From Brevibacillus sp. (GTDB lineage: Bacteria; Bacillota; Bacilli; Brevibacillales; Brevibacillaceae): 13,728 nt of DNA. The DNA lies in contig JARDZO010000144.1 of NCBI GenBank assembly GCA_029240815.1, positions 1 to 13,728 of the forward strand. Direction: 5' to 3'. The notes beneath the pieces were generated by a model. It ran no database searches, was not told where the DNA came from, and was given only the letters and a program-made list of their open reading frames with translations. Below, piece after piece: positions 1 through 6,490 of this stretch; the stretch's first letter is position 1; each line of letters opens with the position of its first letter. The position numbers were made by a program, and so were the translations under genes.

Positions 1-101
1 GTTGGAATTAGCAGGAATTAACATACGTATATATACTTTCTGAGGATAAAGAATTTTTAAGGAGCCATTCTAAAAGTGCCATAGCCAAAGTAACATTAAG
101 T

Positions 102-114
102 AAGTTAATAACTT
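102..114. promoter_or_regulatory. Palindrome upstream of the flavin reductase gene, candidate operator
   Basis: AAGTTA-A-TAACTT is a perfect inverted repeat around one central base. It lies about 8 bases before the ribosome site of the flavin reductase gene, so it would fall in or just after the promoter. A related half-site (AAGTAAC) lies just upstream. No matching regulator is encoded in the window. Binding is inferred only from symmetry and position. Confidence 0.25.
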
Positions 115-133
115 TGCTTCTGGAGGTATGGGG

Positions 134-682
134 ATGAATAACGAAAAGCTGAAGATTGGTATTATTCTGGGAAGTACTCGTCAGGGGCGCGTCAGCCCGC
201 AAGTTGGGGAATGGGTCAAGCAAATGGCTGATGGACGCGGGGATGCCGAGTATGAAGTGGTTGATATTTCAGCATACAAATTGCCTTTCTTTGGCGAAGG
301 AACTGGGCAAGAGCCGGGACTTGCAGCGTGGCAAGCGAAAGTGGAAAGCCTGGACGGATTCGTATTTATTGTGCAGGAATATAATCACAGCATTACAGGA
401 GCTTTGAAAAACGCCTTGGACTCGGCGCGTGATCCTTGGAATAACAAAGCTGCCGGAATTGTGAGCTACGGGTCTACAGGCGGAGCAAGAGCGGCTGAAC
501 ACCTGCGGGGGATTCTGGGTGAGTTGTTAGTCGCGGACGTCCGAGCTCATCCTACCTTATCCTTATTTACCGATTTCGAGAACTTTTCGGTATTCAAGCC
601 ATCTGATCTTCACCAGACAAACGTCCATGCCATGCTGGATCAAGTGATTGCTTGGAGCGGTGCACTGAAAACGTTGAGATAA
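134..682 (+). CDS. NADPH-dependent FMN reductase family flavoprotein
   Basis: Predicted cytoplasmic flavodoxin-fold protein of the NADPH-dependent FMN reductase / azoreductase family, 182 residues, a normal length. The N-terminal strand is followed by the phosphate-binding loop GSTRQGR, and the mid-protein motif EYNHSITGALKNALD is typical of the family, where it contacts the flavin. A second loop, YGSTGGARA, follows. An ATG at 128 is in frame, but GGAGG at 122-126 leaves only one base before it and seven before the ATG at 134, so 134 is chosen. The gene appears to stand alone. A short palindrome lies upstream. Members reduce FMN, quinones, azo compounds or chromate in vitro; the physiological substrate cannot be read from the sequence. 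Confidence 0.88.
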   Translation: MNNEKLKIGIILGSTRQGRVSPQVGEWVKQMADGRGDAEYEVVDISAYKLPFFGEGTGQEPGLAAWQAKVESLDGFVFIVQEYNHSITGALKNALDSARDPWNNKAAGIVSYGSTGGARAAEHLRGILGELLVADVRAHPTLSLFTDFENFSVFKPSDLHQTNVHAMLDQVIAWSGALKTLR

Positions 683-925
683 GTGTTCAAAATTGGGATA
701 GGTTAGCCGAATTCTCGAGTGCAAGGTTAATATGTCTTGACCCGCATACGGGGCATGTGAATACATTGGGGAAAGGAACAAGGAGAACGGGAAAACCCAT
801 GCGTTATTATTATCGGGAACGGAAGGTTGCGGGTTGCGGTGTGGACAACGTTGGAATAATAAACATAGAAACAGCAAGATAGGTAACGATATAAGTATGT
901 TATCGCGATAGGAGGCTTTTCCATT
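683..925. other. Intergenic stretch with a doubtful 27-residue ORF
   Basis: No clear gene. A frame from ATG 799 to TAG 882 encodes 27 residues beginning MRYYYRERKVAG. It is preceded by AGGAG about 13 bases upstream, and the frame stays open further upstream to a possible GTG at 757. The basic, tyrosine-rich start is protein-like, but the ribosome spacing is poor. No terminator is visible after the flavin reductase gene. The downstream end (about 885-910) carries the ATCGCGAT palindrome just before the ribosome site of the next gene. Confidence 0.3.
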
Positions 926-1375
926 TTGCGTATCATACTACTTGTCGTATCTATGTGTCTATTCATTGCAGGCTGCAATCCGAAACCAGATCAACAGGCA
1001 AAAACCAAGTCTGCTTCTGAAGATCCGATGTGCAAACCGACACCGATTCGTTACTTTGATTCGGAGCAAAAAGCAAAAGCAGTAACAGAACAGGTAAATG
1101 GCATTGACAAAGCTGTCGCCGTACGGATCGACGATGAGCTGGATGTCGCTATTGAAGTGAGCAACTTTAATCGCTTTCGCTTGGAATCCATCGAAAAAGA
1201 AGTGGCGAAGAATTTAAAAAGCAGCTTTCCAGATGCCAAGATTCACGTAACGTCGGATAAGAAATTGATCATGGAGTTGCAAAAGCTGAGCGATACTTCT
1301 TGGACGAATAATCAAGCTGATGCCTGCAAGCGAAAGAAAACGCTAAAACAAATTGAAAAAGACATGAAGGGTTAG
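926..1375 (+). CDS. YhcN/YlaJ-type sporulation lipoprotein
   Basis: Predicted lipoprotein of 149 residues. The N-terminus is a hydrophobic signal ending in the lipobox IAGC, with Cys17 as the lipidated residue. The rest resembles the spore YhcN/YlaJ lipoprotein family: a lysine-rich linker, then an alpha/beta domain with AVTEQVNGIDKAVAVRIDDE, a beta strand DVAIEVSNF, and a final pattern SFPDAKIHVTSDKK. In Bacillus such proteins are found in the inner spore membrane or affect germination. The start is TTG at 926, supported by AGGAGG at 910-915 with ten bases of spacing and by the signal peptide beginning there. Neighbours give no functional hint. The family match is by pattern only. Confidence 0.75.
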   Translation: MRIILLVVSMCLFIAGCNPKPDQQAKTKSASEDPMCKPTPIRYFDSEQKAKAVTEQVNGIDKAVAVRIDDELDVAIEVSNFNRFRLESIEKEVAKNLKSSFPDAKIHVTSDKKLIMELQKLSDTSWTNNQADACKRKKTLKQIEKDMKG

Positions 1376-1383
1376 TAAATGAA

Positions 1384-1414
1384 ACACCTCCCGCCACGAG
1401 TGGTGTAAATTTTT
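1384..1414 (+). terminator. Weak terminator-like hairpin after the lipoprotein gene
   Basis: ACACC (1384-1388) pairs with GGTGT (1402-1406), followed by AAA and five T (1410-1414). The stem is short, so this may be a weak terminator for the lipoprotein gene ending at 1375. Confidence 0.35.
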
Positions 1415-1556
1415 CGCAATCCGGGATTTCCTTGCTCCACCTGGAAGGAAACGAAACGCGTGTGAAAATCTCGGCATCCGGACGGGAGACGTAAGGAAGA
1501 CCCGATCATCCGCTTGGTGGGGACAGGGAGTCACGAACTTTCTGTCCCCATTTCTT
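1415..1556 (+). other. Gene-free structured stretch, possible small RNA
   Basis: No ORF of note lies between the lipoprotein gene and hcp (about 410 bases). Several arms can pair: CCGGGATTT (1421-1429) with AAATCTCGG (1466-1474, one G-U), CCTT (1430-1433) with AAGG (1445-1448), and CGGG (1483-1486) with CCCG (1501-1504). A 9-bp stem follows at 1518-1550 and a strong terminator at 1564-1600. It does not match a riboswitch consensus I know. The hcp promoter lies further downstream, so this would be a separate transcript rather than an hcp leader. Confidence 0.3.
1518..1556 (+). terminator. Hairpin with T-rich tail
   Basis: TGGGGACAG (1518-1526) pairs perfectly with CTGTCCCCA (1542-1550) across a 15-base loop. 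TTTCTTT follows. It could be a terminator or the last stem of the structured stretch. Confidence 0.45.
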
Positions 1557-1563
1557 TAAGAAG

Positions 1564-1600
1564 GCCGTTTCCCGCCTGTCCGTGGGAAGCGGCTGTTTTT
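1564..1600 (+). terminator. Strong intrinsic terminator
   Basis: GCCGTTTCCC (1564-1573) pairs with GGGAAGCGGC (1584-1593), a 10-bp stem with one G-U pair and a 10-base loop, followed by TGTTTTT. It lies some 190 bases after the lipoprotein gene, which suggests a longer 3' end or a separate small transcript. Confidence 0.75.
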
Positions 1601-1706
1601 ATTCTACCAGGGCGATTGGGGGAGAACAAAGAGAGTCGGGCCATTTTCGTTACCAATTTATCATTTCTTAATCAACCTGTGACAAAATAAGCAACTCCCC
1701 TCGTCC

Positions 1707-1756
1707 TGTGATTTAAATCACGTCCTCCACTCAGCCAGCGCCTTATGATCAAGATG
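1707..1756 (+). promoter_or_regulatory. FNR-type promoter of hcp
   Basis: TGTGATTTAAATCACG (1707-1722) fits TGTGA-N6-TCACA with one mismatch. A -10 hexamer TATGAT lies at 1744-1749, predicting a start at about 1756 and placing the site centre (1714.5) at -41.5. That is the classic class II FNR/CRP geometry, so anaerobic activation by the FNR encoded at 5677-6381 is inferred. No good -35 hexamer is needed or seen. Confidence 0.75.
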
Positions 1757-1785
1757 AAGATCAGCCACACAGAGGAGGAATGGCG

Positions 1786-3078
1786 ATGTTTTGTCATCAA
1801 TGCGAGCAAACACCGGCAGGCGGCTGCAAAGTGATTGGCGTGTGCGGAAAGAATGAAGAGCTGGCGAGTATTCAGGATACGATCGTTTTCGCCTTGAAGG
1901 GGATCGCGGCCTATGCGACACATGCGCGGCAATTGGGGTACATCGATCCCGAAGTCGATGGGATCACGCAGGAAGCACTGTACTTTACGCTGACCAATGT
2001 CAATTTTAATCTGGATGAGCATTTGCAGATGGCGATGAAAGTGGGGAGAGCGGCGATCAAAGTCATGGAATTGCTGGACAAAGCGCATACCGAGCGCTTT
2101 GGCATTCCAGAGTCGATCACCGTCACGCAAAACAAAATCGAAGGAAAGTGCATCGTCGTGACGGGACACAACCTTTTTGCGCTGGAAGAGCTGTTGAAGC
2201 AAACAGCGGGGAAGGGCATCCACATTTACACCCACTCCGAGATGCTGCCGGCTCATGGATACCCCGAGCTGAAGAAATATTCGCATTTGAAAGGGAACAT
2301 TGGCAAGGCGTGGTTTGACCAGCGCCGACTGTTCGAAGAGTTCCCGGGAGCGATTTTAGCCACGACCAACTGCGTGATGCCGATCAAAGGAACGTATGCG
2401 GATCGCTTCTATTCCTATGACATCGCCGGCTTGGAGGGTGTGACGAAAATTGAAAACGACGATTTTACGCCATTGATTGAAAGGGCCCTTTCACTTCCAG
2501 AAGCCCATATCGAGTCGGAGCAGACGCTGTCGACAGGATTTCACCACCAAACCGTGCTGGGGATTGCTCCCGACATTATCGATGCGGTGAAAGCTGGACA
2601 GATCAAGCGCTTCTTCGTGATTGCCGGTTGCGACGCACCTGGCAAAGGAGGCGAGTACTACCGGGAGCTGGCGACCTCCCTGCCGCCAGAAACAGTGATT
2701 CTGACCACCTCCTGCGGCAAGTTTCGCTTCAACGATGTGGATTACGGCACAGTCCCAGGGACCAGCATCCCCCGCTACATCGATTTGGGGCAATGCAACA
2801 ACTCGGTATCCACGATCAAAATCGCGGCAGCGCTGGCGGAGGCATTTGGCTGCGAGGTCAATGTTCTGCCTGTCAGCATCGTCCTTTCCTGGTTTGAGCA
2901 AAAGGCGGTAGCGATTCTGCTGGGATTGTTCAGCTTGGGGATTCAGGATATCCGGATCGGGCCTAAGCTGCCGGAATTCATCCAGCCGGGTGTGCTGGCT
3001 GTGCTCCAAGACTTGTTCCGCATCAGATTGATCGGGGATGCGCAAGAAGATATGAGAGAAATGCTCGGCATGCACTGA
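1786..3078 (+). CDS. hcp: Hybrid cluster protein (hydroxylamine reductase), short class III form
   Basis: Cytoplasmic iron-sulfur protein carrying the Fe-S-O hybrid cluster; the family reduces hydroxylamine and is implicated in nitric oxide and nitrosative stress. It has 430 residues. The N-terminal cluster motif is Cys3-x2-Cys6-x7-Cys14-x5-Cys20, as in classes I and III. The protein is about 115 residues shorter than the Desulfovibrio type, with the gap before the first hybrid-cluster ligand, fitting class III. All expected hybrid-cluster ligands are visible: His128, Glu152, Cys196, Cys282, Cys310, Cys337, Glu371 and Lys373. ATG 1780 is also in frame, but GGAGG at 1774-1778 leaves one base before it and seven before 1786; family members start MFC, so 1786 is chosen. 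It is driven by an FNR-type promoter and followed by a hemerythrin gene. Confidence 0.96.
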   Translation: MFCHQCEQTPAGGCKVIGVCGKNEELASIQDTIVFALKGIAAYATHARQLGYIDPEVDGITQEALYFTLTNVNFNLDEHLQMAMKVGRAAIKVMELLDKAHTERFGIPESITVTQNKIEGKCIVVTGHNLFALEELLKQTAGKGIHIYTHSEMLPAHGYPELKKYSHLKGNIGKAWFDQRRLFEEFPGAILATTNCVMPIKGTYADRFYSYDIAGLEGVTKIENDDFTPLIERALSLPEAHIESEQTLSTGFHHQTVLGIAPDIIDAVKAGQIKRFFVIAGCDAPGKGGEYYRELATSLPPETVILTTSCGKFRFNDVDYGTVPGTSIPRYIDLGQCNNSVSTIKIAAALAEAFGCEVNVLPVSIVLSWFEQKAVAILLGLFSLGIQDIRIGPKLPEFIQPGVLAVLQDLFRIRLIGDAQEDMREMLGMH

Positions 3079-3130
3079 GGGTAGATTAAGACCGCTGCAT
3101 GTTCCTTGAGAAAGAAAAAGGAGGGTATGC

Positions 3131-3550
3131 ATGATGCATCCAGGATGTCCCATGGGTATGAATCCAGCTCCTACGTTTCTCTGTACCGCTCTGGCCCGGC
3201 TAAAGGAAGAACACGGTCCGCTTGTAGAAAAAATGATGGAACTAAAGAAGCAATCCAAGCAGTTTGCGGATGCCCAGGCCCTTTTCAAAGAAGAGCTGCT
3301 TCAGGATCTGCAAGAGAAGGCAGCTGACTTTATCGCACAGCTCGAACCTCACTCCGAAAAAGAAGAAGCCGTGTTGTTTCCGATGCTGGCTACATACATC
3401 GGGAGGGAAACGGGGCCTATCGCGGTGATGGAATATGAACATGAACTGTTTCCCCATGGCCCAGCAGATGTTGACCGATGGGGAAAAACTAGAGCTCTTG
3501 GACAAAATGAAGGCCATCCGTTAAAACGGATGGCTTTTTTGCACAGATAG
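3131..3550 (+). pseudogene. Hemerythrin HHE domain protein, internally deleted and frameshifted
   Basis: The open frame encodes 139 residues. Residues 1 to about 105 are a good hemerythrin-type start: EEHGPLVEKM, PHSEKEEAVLFPML and MEYEHE supply ligands of the first three helices. The rest of the open frame is unrelated and runs through the terminator. If one C is removed from CCCC at 3452-3455, the frame continues as ELFPMAQQML...LLDKMKAIR and stops at 3522-3524. That is a typical hemerythrin C-terminus, matching LFPMAERML in the second hemerythrin of this window. Even then, about 45 residues between EYEHE and LFPMA are missing, including the helix-4 His-x3-Glu ligands. So a deletion of roughly 140 bases and a +1 shift are both inferred. 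AAGGAGGG lies before ATG 3131/3134. It follows hcp by 52 bases and was probably co-transcribed as a di-iron NO or oxygen-sensing/repair partner. Confidence 0.75.
3513..3540 (+). terminator. Intrinsic terminator of the hcp operon
   Basis: GCCATCCG (3513-3520) pairs with CGGATGGC (3527-3534), loop TTAAAA, then six T (3535-3540). The stem includes the restored hemerythrin stop codon (3522-3524). Confidence 0.9.
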
Positions 3551-3671
3551 GAAATTATATGATTCCTATCCAGTACAAGTGCAACATAGCGAGACCTCGA
3601 ACAATAGTGAGAAGGCGAGACTTGTGCCCTTTGGGTACTAAGGCTCCGCCCAAAAGCTTGGCGTAGCCAAG
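3546..3671. repeat. Cluster of inverted repeats between hcp operon and the minus-strand gene
   Basis: Four dyads follow one another: GATAGGAA (3546-3553)/TTCCTATC (3563-3570); ACAAGT (3575-3580)/ACTTGT (3620-3625); CCTTTGGG (3628-3635)/CCCAAAAG (3649-3656, one G-U in RNA); CTTGGC (3657-3662)/GCCAAG (3666-3671). GCGAGAC occurs twice within the second. The element overlaps the last codons of the minus-strand gene. It may be a dispersed palindromic repeat or an RNA 3' end; copy number elsewhere is unknown. Confidence 0.35.
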
Positions 3672-3886
3672 TTTTCTAGCAGGTCATGCGACCAAAACTT
3701 GATGACTTCCAGGGCGATTTGGTGCTGAACATCCTCCTTGTTCGTGAGGGCGAGCACCACCTTTTTCCGGTAGTCGGAATGGATACTGTAAAATGTGCAA
3801 TCCGCTTGTAGACCTTGAACCGACAGCTGCTTGTAATACGGGAAACCGCATTGAAAAAAAGCATCCTGTATTTCTGCAATCGTCAT
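3638..3886 (-). CDS. Small hypothetical protein, FNR-type promoter
   Basis: 82-residue protein not recognised. It is mixed helix and strand in character, with no membrane segment or signal peptide. Two cysteines are at the N-terminal half (QCGFPYY and ADCTFY), and a helical stretch near the C-terminus reads QIALEVIKFWSHDLLENLA. The ATG at 3886 is preceded by GAGGTG at about seven bases, supporting translation. It diverges from narK. Its candidate promoter has an FNR-type site at -41.5, so anaerobic expression is inferred. The last codons lie inside a run of inverted repeats, so the C-terminus may have been altered. A cytoplasmic role linked to nitrate or low oxygen is possible from context alone. 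Confidence 0.55.
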   Translation of the reverse strand: MTIAEIQDAFFQCGFPYYKQLSVQGLQADCTFYSIHSDYRKKVVLALTNKEDVQHQIALEVIKFWSHDLLENLATPSFWAEP

Positions 3887-3910
3887 TGCGCGTCACCTCG
3901 AAAACATTCA

Positions 3911-3960
3911 TGCCTCCATCCTATCCCAAACAGCTGAGAGTGACTGTGCGTACGATCACA
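3911..3960 (-). promoter_or_regulatory. FNR-type promoter of the divergent small gene
   Basis: TGTGCGTACGATCACA (3945-3960) matches TGTGA-N6-TCACA with one mismatch. On the minus strand TAGGAT (3923 down to 3918) is a 4/6 match to the -10 hexamer, predicting a start at 3911 and a site centre at -41.5. The resulting leader of about 25 bases holds the GAGGTG ribosome site. The same box lies at about -85.5 from the predicted narK start and could also act there. Confidence 0.5.
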
Positions 3961-3988
3961 AAACCTCTATTATTTTTGGGGTTCCTTT

Positions 3989-4038
3989 TGTGACATTCCT
4001 CACAGCGTGCAGGCAGGGATCGGATTAAGGTTAAGGGG
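3989..4038 (+). promoter_or_regulatory. FNR-type promoter of narK
   Basis: TGTGACATTCCTCACA (3989-4004) is a perfect TGTGA-N6-TCACA palindrome, the best site in the window. A weak -10, TAAGGT (4026-4031, 3/6), sits where the site centre would be at -41.5, with a start near 4038. The poor -10 suggests strong dependence on the activator. Confidence 0.65.
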
Positions 4039-4078
4039 GATGAATCGATATTACGCTTAAGAAAAGGGGTTGTGCGAG

Positions 4079-5608
4079 ATGATTCGCAAAATGCAATTGC
4101 CGCTGCAAACACTCAGTCTGGTCGCTGGTTTCATGGTATGGGTCATCTTATCATCCTTGATGCCGTTCTTGAAAGAAGATTTGCATATTCCCCCAGGACA
4201 AATCGCTTGGATCACTGCGATCCCGGTATTGCTGGGCTCGGTTTTGCGCATCCCGATCGGCTATTATACCAATCGCTTGGGAGCAAGACAGCTGTTTACC
4301 TTCAGTTTTCTCTTACTGCTGGTGCCTGTCTATTACATCAGCGAGGCAAATTCGGCTGTTGACCTGATGATCGGCGGCTTCTTTCTCGGGATCGGGGGTG
4401 CGATCTTTTCGGTAGGTGTGACGTCTTTGCCGAAATATTATCCCAAAGAGAAGCACGGATTTGTCAATGGAATCTATGGGGTAGGCAATGCCGGCACAGC
4501 GCTCTCCACGTTCTTTGCTCCCATCTTGGCACAGCAGATCGGCTGGTCTTCTACTGTCAAGCTTTATCTGGGGCTGCTTCTGCTCTTTGCCGCACTCAAC
4601 TTTTTCCTGGGAGACAAAAGAGAACCTCGCGTAAAAACTTCCGTGACGGAGCAAATCAAAGGCGTTTATCGAAATGAGAAACTGTGGTTCCTCAGCCTGT
4701 TCTACTTTATTACCTTTGGTTCATTCGTGGCGTTTACCGTTTATCTGCCGAACTTTCTTGTGAGCAGCTTTGGCCTGGAAAAGGTGGATGCGGGCATGAG
4801 AACCGCGGGATTCATCGCTTTGGCGACAGTCGTTCGTCCGCTGGGAGGATGGCTGGGGGATCGCTTCAACGCCCTGAAAGTATTGATGTTTGTGTTCGGA
4901 GGATTAAGCGGATTTGGGGTGTTGCTATCTTTTTCTCCTTCCCTTCACCTGTATACGGCAGGATGTCTGGCGATTGCCATCTGCGCCGGGATCGGAAATG
5001 GGACGATATTCAAGCTCGTTCCCCATTATTTTTCCAAGCAGGCGGGGATTGTGAACGGGATCGTCTCTGCTATGGGCGGGCTTGGGGGGTTCTTCCCGCC
5101 GCTGATTCTCTCGATTCTGTTCAGCATGACGGGACATTATGCGATCGGATTCATGGCGTTGTCGGAGGTGGCGCTGGCCAGCCTCATCATCGTCTTCTGG
5201 ATGTACTACCAGGATAAGCTGCAGCTGGCCAAGATCATCGTCGACAATACCGGCGAGGCGATCGTCATCACAGATACCAAAGGCTTCATCCGGGATGTCA
5301 ATCCTGCCTTTTCAGCCGTGACCGGGTACGAACGACATGAAGTGGTAGGAAAGAACCCGAATGTATTAAAGTCCGGGCTGCAGGATGCCGGCTTCTACCA
5401 GCAGATGTGGCGGCAAATCGCCGACACAGGCTTTTGGCAGGGGGAGATCTGGAACAGGCGCAAGAACGGTGAGGTGTATCGCCAGTGGCTGACCATCAGC
5501 GCCATTAAAGACGAAACGGGTGACATTCAGCATTATGCGGGCATGTTTACGGAACTGGTTCCGCAGCATTTTCAGCCAGGGAATCCAGCAGCTTCTCTTC
5601 ATTCGTAG
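4079..5608 (+). CDS. narK: NarK-type nitrate/nitrite transporter fused to a C-terminal PAS domain
   Basis: Inner-membrane major facilitator protein of 509 residues; typical NarK/NasA proteins have about 400. Residues 1-380 form a 12-helix transporter. Both nitrate signature regions are visible: GIGGAIFSVGVTSLP with a following GVGNAG, and GIGNGTIFKLVP with a following MGGLGGFFPP. From about residue 385 to 495, directly after the last helix, is a complete PAS/PAC domain: IVDNTGEAIVITDTKG, NPAFSAVTGYERHEVVGKNP, GFWQGEIWNRRKNGEVY and a final HYAGMF strand. No kinase, GGDEF or other output domain follows. The PAS domain is predicted to be cytoplasmic and may gate transport by redox, ligand or partner binding (inference). 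TTG 4070 is possible, but the AAAAGGGG ribosome site is properly spaced only for ATG 4079. It has an FNR-type promoter and its own terminator. Confidence 0.93.
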   Translation: MIRKMQLPLQTLSLVAGFMVWVILSSLMPFLKEDLHIPPGQIAWITAIPVLLGSVLRIPIGYYTNRLGARQLFTFSFLLLLVPVYYISEANSAVDLMIGGFFLGIGGAIFSVGVTSLPKYYPKEKHGFVNGIYGVGNAGTALSTFFAPILAQQIGWSSTVKLYLGLLLLFAALNFFLGDKREPRVKTSVTEQIKGVYRNEKLWFLSLFYFITFGSFVAFTVYLPNFLVSSFGLEKVDAGMRTAGFIALATVVRPLGGWLGDRFNALKVLMFVFGGLSGFGVLLSFSPSLHLYTAGCLAIAICAGIGNGTIFKLVPHYFSKQAGIVNGIVSAMGGLGGFFPPLILSILFSMTGHYAIGFMALSEVALASLIIVFWMYYQDKLQLAKIIVDNTGEAIVITDTKGFIRDVNPAFSAVTGYERHEVVGKNPNVLKSGLQDAGFYQQMWRQIADTGFWQGEIWNRRKNGEVYRQWLTISAIKDETGDIQHYAGMFTELVPQHFQPGNPAASLHS

Positions 5609-5618
5609 ATAGATCCAT

Positions 5619-5645
5619 ACAGCCATGCTCCCATGGCTGTTTTTT
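5619..5645 (+). terminator. Intrinsic terminator of narK
   Basis: ACAGCCATG (5619-5627) pairs perfectly with CATGGCTGT (5632-5640) around CTCC, followed by a T run (5640-5645). It separates narK from the convergent fnr. Confidence 0.92.
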
Positions 5646-5676
5646 CTTTCCTCACCGGAAAAAAGCGAAAGCGGGT

Positions 5677-6381
5677 TTACATTTGACAGATTTCCGGCGG
5701 GCAGTCGTCGCAGCATATCGCTTCTTTCAAATATTCCAGATCCTTGATCAAAAGGTGCCCGTGCGGCAATATCTCGATCACATCCAGCTTTTTCAGATCG
5801 GACAGCATCCGGTTGACGCTTTCACGGGTCAGGCCGATGAATTGGGCGAGATCGCGGTTGGTGAGGGGGAGATTGATCAGAATGCCGTCTTCCCGTTCTT
5901 CTCCGTACGTGTTGGTCATCCGGATCAAGGTGGAGTAAAAAGCCCCGGTTTTACCATTCAACAGCAAATCGCGGAACTTGGATTGTATTCTCCGGTTCAT
6001 GACGGCCATCCAACGCAGGAAATCCACACAGTACTCTCCGTTCTCCATCAGCAGTTTCTCCAGCGCGCTTCGCTGGATCACGATGACTTCGCCCGGCTCA
6101 TGCATGGTAGCGGTAGAAGTATAGGCAACCCCGGACTCGAACAGACCGGACATCCCTACCAGCTCCCCATGTCCGAATACCTGCAGGGTAAGCTCCTTGC
6201 CGTCTGAGGTAGCTTTGGTCAGCTTGACTTGTCCCGATTCGAGCAAGTACAGCCGTTCTGCCGCTTCCCCATCCATGAAGAGGGCGGCGCCGATTGTCGT
6301 GATTTTTTTCTTCATTCCGATCTGTTGCAGATGATGAACAAATGCAGGCGAAACCTGTTCGATAAACGCCAGATTTTTCAA
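5677..6381 (-). CDS. fnr: CRP/FNR-family oxygen regulator with C-terminal cysteine cluster
   Basis: Cytoplasmic transcription factor of 234 residues. Residues about 20-110 form the cyclic-nucleotide-type sensor barrel (YLLESGQVKL, FGHGELVGMSGLF), about 111-145 the dimer helix, and 150-215 the winged helix with LTNRDLAQFIGLTRESVNRML. The recognition helix RESVNR keeps the CRP Arg-Glu-x3-Arg set that reads TGTGA half-sites, agreeing with the boxes found here. The C-terminus has Cys224-x2-Cys227-x4-Cys232, plus Cys223. The Cx2Cx4C spacing is that of Bacillus subtilis Fnr, where three cysteines and an Asp bind an oxygen-labile [4Fe-4S] cluster. Asp138 in RDLL of the dimer helix is a candidate fourth ligand. 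The start is TTG at 6381, behind GGAGGTG. It likely controls hcp, narK, the reductase operon and perhaps itself. Confidence 0.93.
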   Translation of the reverse strand: MKNLAFIEQVSPAFVHHLQQIGMKKKITTIGAALFMDGEAAERLYLLESGQVKLTKATSDGKELTLQVFGHGELVGMSGLFESGVAYTSTATMHEPGEVIVIQRSALEKLLMENGEYCVDFLRWMAVMNRRIQSKFRDLLLNGKTGAFYSTLIRMTNTYGEEREDGILINLPLTNRDLAQFIGLTRESVNRMLSDLKKLDVIEILPHGHLLIKDLEYLKEAICCDDCPPEICQM

Positions 6382-6426
6382 GAACAGTCACACCTCCGTT
6401 TTCCATACTTGATGGGATTGACAATC

Positions 6427-6461
6427 TTTAACCATTATAGCACGGGGATTTTGGCAAAATC
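6427..6461 (-). promoter_or_regulatory. fnr promoter with a 15-base palindrome
   Basis: On the minus strand TGC-TATAAT (hexamer 6439 down to 6434) is a perfect extended -10, giving a start near 6427 and a leader of about 46 bases. No -35 hexamer fits. In its place, from about -20 to -34, is GATTTTG-G-CAAAATC (6447-6461), a perfect palindrome that could be an operator. The FNR-type site at 6491-6506 would be centred at -71.5 from this start, a phase used by class I FNR activation. Confidence 0.55.
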
Positions 6462-6490
6462 GTGTCACCTTCTTGGCGATGTTCGTCAGG

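Noticed and set aside
1415..1556. Molybdenum cofactor or other known riboswitch
   Set aside because: The arrangement did not match the Moco, SAM, glycine, TPP or c-di-GMP consensus features I know, and the region ends in terminators before the hcp promoter.
1672..2286. Long minus-strand frame opposite hcp (204 residues)
   Set aside because: It lies over the hcp start and promoter, has no ribosome site, and its composition is that of an antisense shadow of a GC-rich gene. hcp has all catalytic residues.
2491..3288. 265-residue minus-strand frame across the hcp end and hemerythrin start
   Set aside because: It crosses two plus-strand genes, has no recognisable domain and no ribosome site.
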